The translations under genes and the position numbers were made by a program. DNA of 8,325 nucleotides. Source: an uncultured Clostridia bacterium. GTDB taxonomy: Bacteria; Bacillota; Clostridia; Christensenellales; Borkfalkiaceae. Position 1 is the stretch's first letter, and the number at the start of each line of letters is the position of its first letter. The stretch is from positions 1-8,325 of the forward strand of contig URMI01000032.1 in assembly GCA_900548845.1 (NCBI GenBank). Reading direction: 5' to 3'. The notes below the pieces were generated by a model. That model saw nothing but the letters and a program-made list of their open reading frames with translations. It ran no database searches and was not told where the DNA came from. Shown here in pieces: positions 5,647 to 8,325 of the stretch.

Positions 5647-6501
5647 ATGGAATGCAGGCTTTGCCCCATTCAATGCGGGGCGGACAGAGAAAAGACGTTC
5701 GGCCGCTGCGGTGTGAAGGGGCTCACCGTGGCGAAGTACTATCTTCATCCCTTCGAAGAGCCGCCCATCTCCCATAAGAACGGGAGCGGGACGGTCTTTT
5801 TCGGCGGCTGTTCCCTGCGCTGCGTCTTTTGCCAGAATTACGAAGTCTCGCGCGCAAAGCGCGGCAAGAGCGTGACCCCCCAAGAGCTGATAGCGATCTT
5901 TCGGGAATTGGAAGAGATGGGCGCCGACAATATCAACCTCGTGACGCCCGACCACGTTTCCGATCTCATTGCGGAAGCGCTCTCCCTCTACCGGCCTTCT
6001 ATTCCCGTCGTCTACAATTCGAGCGGCTATGCCCTCGTTCCGGCGCTTGAACGCATCGACCCCTTTATCGACGTCTATCTGCCCGATCTCAAATTTTGCT
6101 CCCCCGCTCTTTCCGAGCGCTATACGGGGAGAAAGGACTATTTCGAACGCGCAGGCGAAGCGGTCGCCTTTATGGCGAAAAAACCCGTCTCCTATGATGA
6201 AACGGGCAAAATGCTCTCGGGCTGTATCGTCCGCCATCTGGTGCTCCCCATGTGCACCTCGGACTCTTTGAAGGTGCTTGACTTTTTAAAAAGCGTGCTT
6301 CCCGGGGGTGTGCCCCTCTCCCTCATGCGGCAATATACGCCGATGGGCGAGATCGAGGGCTTCCCCGAACTTGCCCGCCCCATTACCGCGCGGGAGTATC
6401 GCCGCGTGCTCGAGTACGCGGAAGCGCTCGGCTTTGAGACCATCTTCACGCAGGAAAAAGAGAGCGCTAAGAAGGCGTTCATCCCTTCGTGGGACTTCTG
6501 A
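5647..6501 (+). CDS. Radical SAM protein, PflX-like (pyruvate formate-lyase activating enzyme homologue)
   Basis: The 284-residue protein resembles the PflX branch of glycyl-radical-activase-like radical SAM proteins, whose substrate is not established. C55-x3-C59-x2-C62 (GGCSLRCVFCQN) is the radical SAM motif that binds the catalytic 4Fe-4S cluster and SAM. The family's N-terminal cysteine cluster is present (C3, C6, C10 and C21), as is the EEPPISHKNGSGTVFFGGC stretch (37-55). Later come NINLVTPDH (95-103), YNSSGY (123-128), DVYLPDLKF (142-150) and MRQYTPMG (227-234). ATG 5647 begins the conserved MECRLCP; a GTG at 5590 is in frame but lies upstream of the gene's own promoter. There is no ribosome binding site, and the predicted transcript start is at the ATG, so the mRNA may be leaderless. 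No pyruvate formate-lyase or other glycyl radical enzyme gene is in the window. Confidence 0.92.
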   Translation: MECRLCPIQCGADREKTFGRCGVKGLTVAKYYLHPFEEPPISHKNGSGTVFFGGCSLRCVFCQNYEVSRAKRGKSVTPQELIAIFRELEEMGADNINLVTPDHVSDLIAEALSLYRPSIPVVYNSSGYALVPALERIDPFIDVYLPDLKFCSPALSERYTGRKDYFERAGEAVAFMAKKPVSYDETGKMLSGCIVRHLVLPMCTSDSLKVLDFLKSVLPGGVPLSLMRQYTPMGEIEGFPELARPITAREYRRVLEYAEALGFETIFTQEKESAKKAFIPSWDF

Positions 6502-6523
6502 CGGCGGCGGGATCTTACACGAT

Positions 6524-6655
6524 TCAGCGGCCCTCTAAGAGCTGTTTTTTGAGCGCGAAGATGCGTCTGACCAACCTGGCACACTCTTTCGGGGATGCGC
6601 TTCTGAGGCGTTCTTCCGCATCCCGCACGGCGGCAAATAACTTCGTTTCTTTCAT
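6524..6655 (-). CDS. Possible small protein, 43 residues
   Basis: This minus-strand frame runs from ATG 6655 to TGA 6524 and fills most of the gap between the radical SAM gene and the ABC-F gene. The product, beginning MKETKLFAAVRDAEERLRSA and ending KKQLLEGR, is rich in Lys, Arg, Glu, Ala and Leu and would form one or two amphipathic helices. Its codon use resembles the neighbours, with many C/G third positions, and the gap has no other explanation. I do not recognise a family. Against it, the upstream ribosome binding site is poor (only GGTAAG-like bases before the ATG), no clear promoter was found, and it is short enough to arise by chance. It would be transcribed divergently from the ABC-F gene, with 30 bases between the two start codons. 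Confidence 0.4.
   Translation of the reverse strand: MKETKLFAAVRDAEERLRSASPKECARLVRRIFALKKQLLEGR
6525..6550 (+). terminator. Weak candidate terminator after the radical SAM gene
   Basis: CAGC (6525-6528) can pair with GCTG (6541-6544), directly followed by six T (6545-6550). The stem is only 4 bp with a 12-base loop, so it is weak, but it is the only T-run in the gap in the right place, 23 bases after the stop codon. Confidence 0.3.
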
Positions 6656-6685
6656 CTTACCAGCATCTCTCACACGGAGAAAAGT

Positions 6686-8325
6686 ATGCTTATCTCTTTT
6701 GAAAATGTCTCCTTTGCCTATCGCGACGTCCCCATCTTGCAGGATGTCTCTTTTGCGCTGCACGAAAACGAGAGCGTAGGCTTTATCGGCGGCAACGGCG
6801 AAGGCAAGACCACCCTTTTGAGGCTGCTTCTCGGCGAACTCGCGCCTGATGAGGGCAATATCTTCCGCAAGAACAACCTTAAGATCGGTTATCTTCCTCA
6901 GAACGGCGGGCTGGAATCGGAAGGCACCGTCTTTTCTGCGATGAGCGAAGTGTTTGAAGAAGACCGCCGTCTCATCTCCCGCCTCGAACAGGCGCAGGCT
7001 GCCTTTTCCCGCGCCGATGAGAAGGAGCGCGTTTCACTCGCCTCCGAGCTTGAGAGTCTGCAGCGCCGCATCGACGCGCGCGACAGCTATCACGTCGAAG
7101 TGCGCATCCGCACCGTTCTCAACGGCATGGGCTTTGAGGAGATGTACGATCAGATCGTCTCCACGATGTCGGGCGGGGAAAAGACGCGCTTAAAACTTTG
7201 CCGTCTGCTTTTGGAGGAGCCTGAGCTTCTCATTCTCGACGAGCCGACCAACCACCTCGACATCAAGACGCTCTTCTGGCTCGAAGATTATCTCACGTCC
7301 TATCGCGGGGCGATGCTCATCGTCTCCCACGACCGTTACTTCCTCGACCGCCTCACTGCGCGCACGCTGGAGCTGGAACGCGGAAAGGTGCTCTCCTTCA
7401 AGGGCAATTACAGCAAGTATAAAGTGCTGAAGGAAGAGCTTTTGAAGCAGCAGTGGCGTGAATACGAAAAGCAGCAGGAAGAGATCGCCAAGCTTCAGGA
7501 CTATATCGACCGCAATCTCGTGCGCGCCACGACGGCTAAGAGCGCACTTTCGCGCGTCAATCAATTGGAGCGTATGGAAAAGCTGGAAAAACCCGTGCCT
7601 CCCCCTAAGCCGCCGCGCTTTGTCTTTGAATACGACACGCAGCCCTATGAGCGCGTCGTGGAAGCCCATCATTTCGATCTAAGCATTGACGGAAAACTCC
7701 TCATCAAAGACGCAGACTTTACCCTCTTGCGCGGCGAAAAATGCGCGCTCACGGGCGAAAACGGTACGGGCAAGACGACGCTTTTGAAGTATCTTCTGCG
7801 TGAGGGTAACAGCGTGCAGCACGCCAAATTCGTGCGCATCGGCTACTACGATCAGGAGAACGCCGACCTTGACCCTGAGGACCGCGTGCTCGATGCCTTC
7901 TGGGGCAAGAACAGCCTCATGACGCAAACGGACGCGCGCAAGCTTCTCGCACAGGCGGGCATCGAGGCGGAGGATGTGGGTAAAAAGGTCAGAGAGCTTT
8001 CGGGCGGGCTTCGCGCAAAGCTGGAACTTGCCCTTCTTGAAAGCCGCCGCGGCAACGTCCTCTTTCTGGACGAGCCGACCAACCACCTCGATCTTCCCGC
8101 CCGCGAAGCGCTCGAGGAAGCTTTGAAACGGTTTGACGGGACCATCCTCTTTGTTTCCCATGACCGCCGCTTCATCGAGGCGATCGCAAACAAGATCGCG
8201 CTCATCGAGGATAACACGCTCACCCTCTTCTCGGGAAGCTATCGGGAATTTCTGGACGGTCGCGGTGCGGAGAAAAAGCCTGCCCCCCTCAAAGAGAAAG
8301 CAGAGAAAGAAAAAGATCGGAAGAG
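6686..8325 (+). CDS. ABC-F family ATPase (3' end cut by window edge)
   Basis: ABC-F proteins are soluble twin-ATPase proteins that bind the ribosomal E site; members ease stalled translation or protect ribosomes from antibiotics. The 546 visible residues have no membrane segment. Domain 1 has Walker A GGNGEGKTT (35-43), signature MSGGEKTRL (161-169), Walker B LLILDEPTNHLD (181-192) and switch His in VSHDR (213-217). A charged, helical inter-domain linker (about 241-315, ending in a proline-rich VPPPKPP stretch) is the P-site-tRNA interaction region of the family. Domain 2 has Walker A GENGTGKTT (357-365), signature LSGGLRAKL (438-446), Walker B VLFLDEPTNHLD (458-469) and VSHDR (490-494). A charged Lys/Glu tail starts near 525 and runs off the window. 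GGAG at 6676-6679, six bases before the ATG, supports the start. The subfamily (resistance or housekeeping) cannot be decided. The final residues may be adapter-derived. Confidence 0.95.
   Translation, partial: MLISFENVSFAYRDVPILQDVSFALHENESVGFIGGNGEGKTTLLRLLLGELAPDEGNIFRKNNLKIGYLPQNGGLESEGTVFSAMSEVFEEDRRLISRLEQAQAAFSRADEKERVSLASELESLQRRIDARDSYHVEVRIRTVLNGMGFEEMYDQIVSTMSGGEKTRLKLCRLLLEEPELLILDEPTNHLDIKTLFWLEDYLTSYRGAMLIVSHDRYFLDRLTARTLELERGKVLSFKGNYSKYKVLKEELLKQQWREYEKQQEEIAKLQDYIDRNLVRATTAKSALSRVNQLERMEKLEKPVPPPKPPRFVFEYDTQPYERVVEAHHFDLSIDGKLLIKDADFTLLRGEKCALTGENGTGKTTLLKYLLREGNSVQHAKFVRIGYYDQENADLDPEDRVLDAFWGKNSLMTQTDARKLLAQAGIEAEDVGKKVRELSGGLRAKLELALLESRRGNVLFLDEPTNHLDLPAREALEEALKRFDGTILFVSHDRRFIEAIANKIALIEDNTLTLFSGSYREFLDGRGAEKKPAPLKEKAEKEKDRK
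8314..8325. other. Terminal 12 bases identical to the start of the Illumina adapter
   Basis: The window ends with AGATCGGAAGAG, which is exactly the first 12 bases of the common Illumina TruSeq-type adapter. Its position flush with the last base suggests untrimmed adapter at a contig end rather than genome sequence. The frame stays open through it (reading DRK), so it could also be genuine sequence of a charged ABC-F tail. Confidence 0.6.

Noticed and set aside
952..6501. A redox or SAM-linked operon joining nitroreductase, metK and the radical SAM gene
   Set aside because: The genes are in separate transcription units on both strands with terminators between them, so shared use of common cofactors is not evidence of a system.
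7190..8161. Two minus-strand open frames of about 160 codons opposite the ABC-F gene
   Set aside because: They lie entirely within the ABC-F coding sequence and are antisense to its Walker and signature motifs.
1..8325. Mobile element, CRISPR array, tRNA, rRNA or phage-type system
   Set aside because: No transposase or integrase, regularly spaced repeat array, cloverleaf or rRNA-like stretch was seen; the only exact tandem repeat noticed is the two-copy 18-mer at 2690-2728.

Overview
The window is GC-rich, with C or G at most third codon positions. It carries six recognisable full or partial housekeeping-type genes plus small regulators. Strong sigma-A-type promoters (TTGACA-like and TATAAT-like boxes, 17-nt spacers), GGAGG-type ribosome binding sites, compact hairpin terminators and the gene set (DegV, XRE-membrane protein, ABC-F, PflX-like radical SAM protein) suggest a high-GC member of the Clostridia (Firmicutes), probably an anaerobe. 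This placement is an inference from style and content; no rRNA or taxon-specific marker is present.

Layout on the + strand: the C-terminal part of transketolase (1-897, cut by the left edge), a hairpin directly followed by a nitroreductase-family gene (952-1497), a near-perfect terminator, a DegV-family lipid-binding protein (1697-2638), another terminator, a pair of 18-bp direct repeats, and a strong promoter driving an XRE-type regulator fused to six predicted membrane segments (2801-3733). After a 15-bp GC hairpin comes an ArsR/SmtB-family metal sensor with its own promoter and candidate operator (3950-4285). A shared bidirectional terminator separates it from metK on the minus strand (5519-4356). 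Divergently from metK lies a PflX-like radical SAM protein (5647-6501) whose promoter places the transcript start on the ATG. The window ends inside an ABC-F ATPase gene (6686 to the edge). A possible 43-codon minus-strand ORF sits between the last two.

The genes do not form one pathway. Nearly every gene has its own promoter and/or terminator, so this looks like ordinary core chromosome made of single-gene transcription units. I see no mobile element, CRISPR array, tRNA, rRNA or defence system, and no convincing undescribed multi-gene system.

The points most worth a second look are: the last 12 bases of the window are identical to the start of the common Illumina adapter; an orphan zinc-type (alpha-5 site) ArsR sensor with a matching operator; a predicted leaderless mRNA for the radical SAM gene; the tandem repeats upstream of the XRE-membrane gene; and the internal duplication of that protein's membrane domain.
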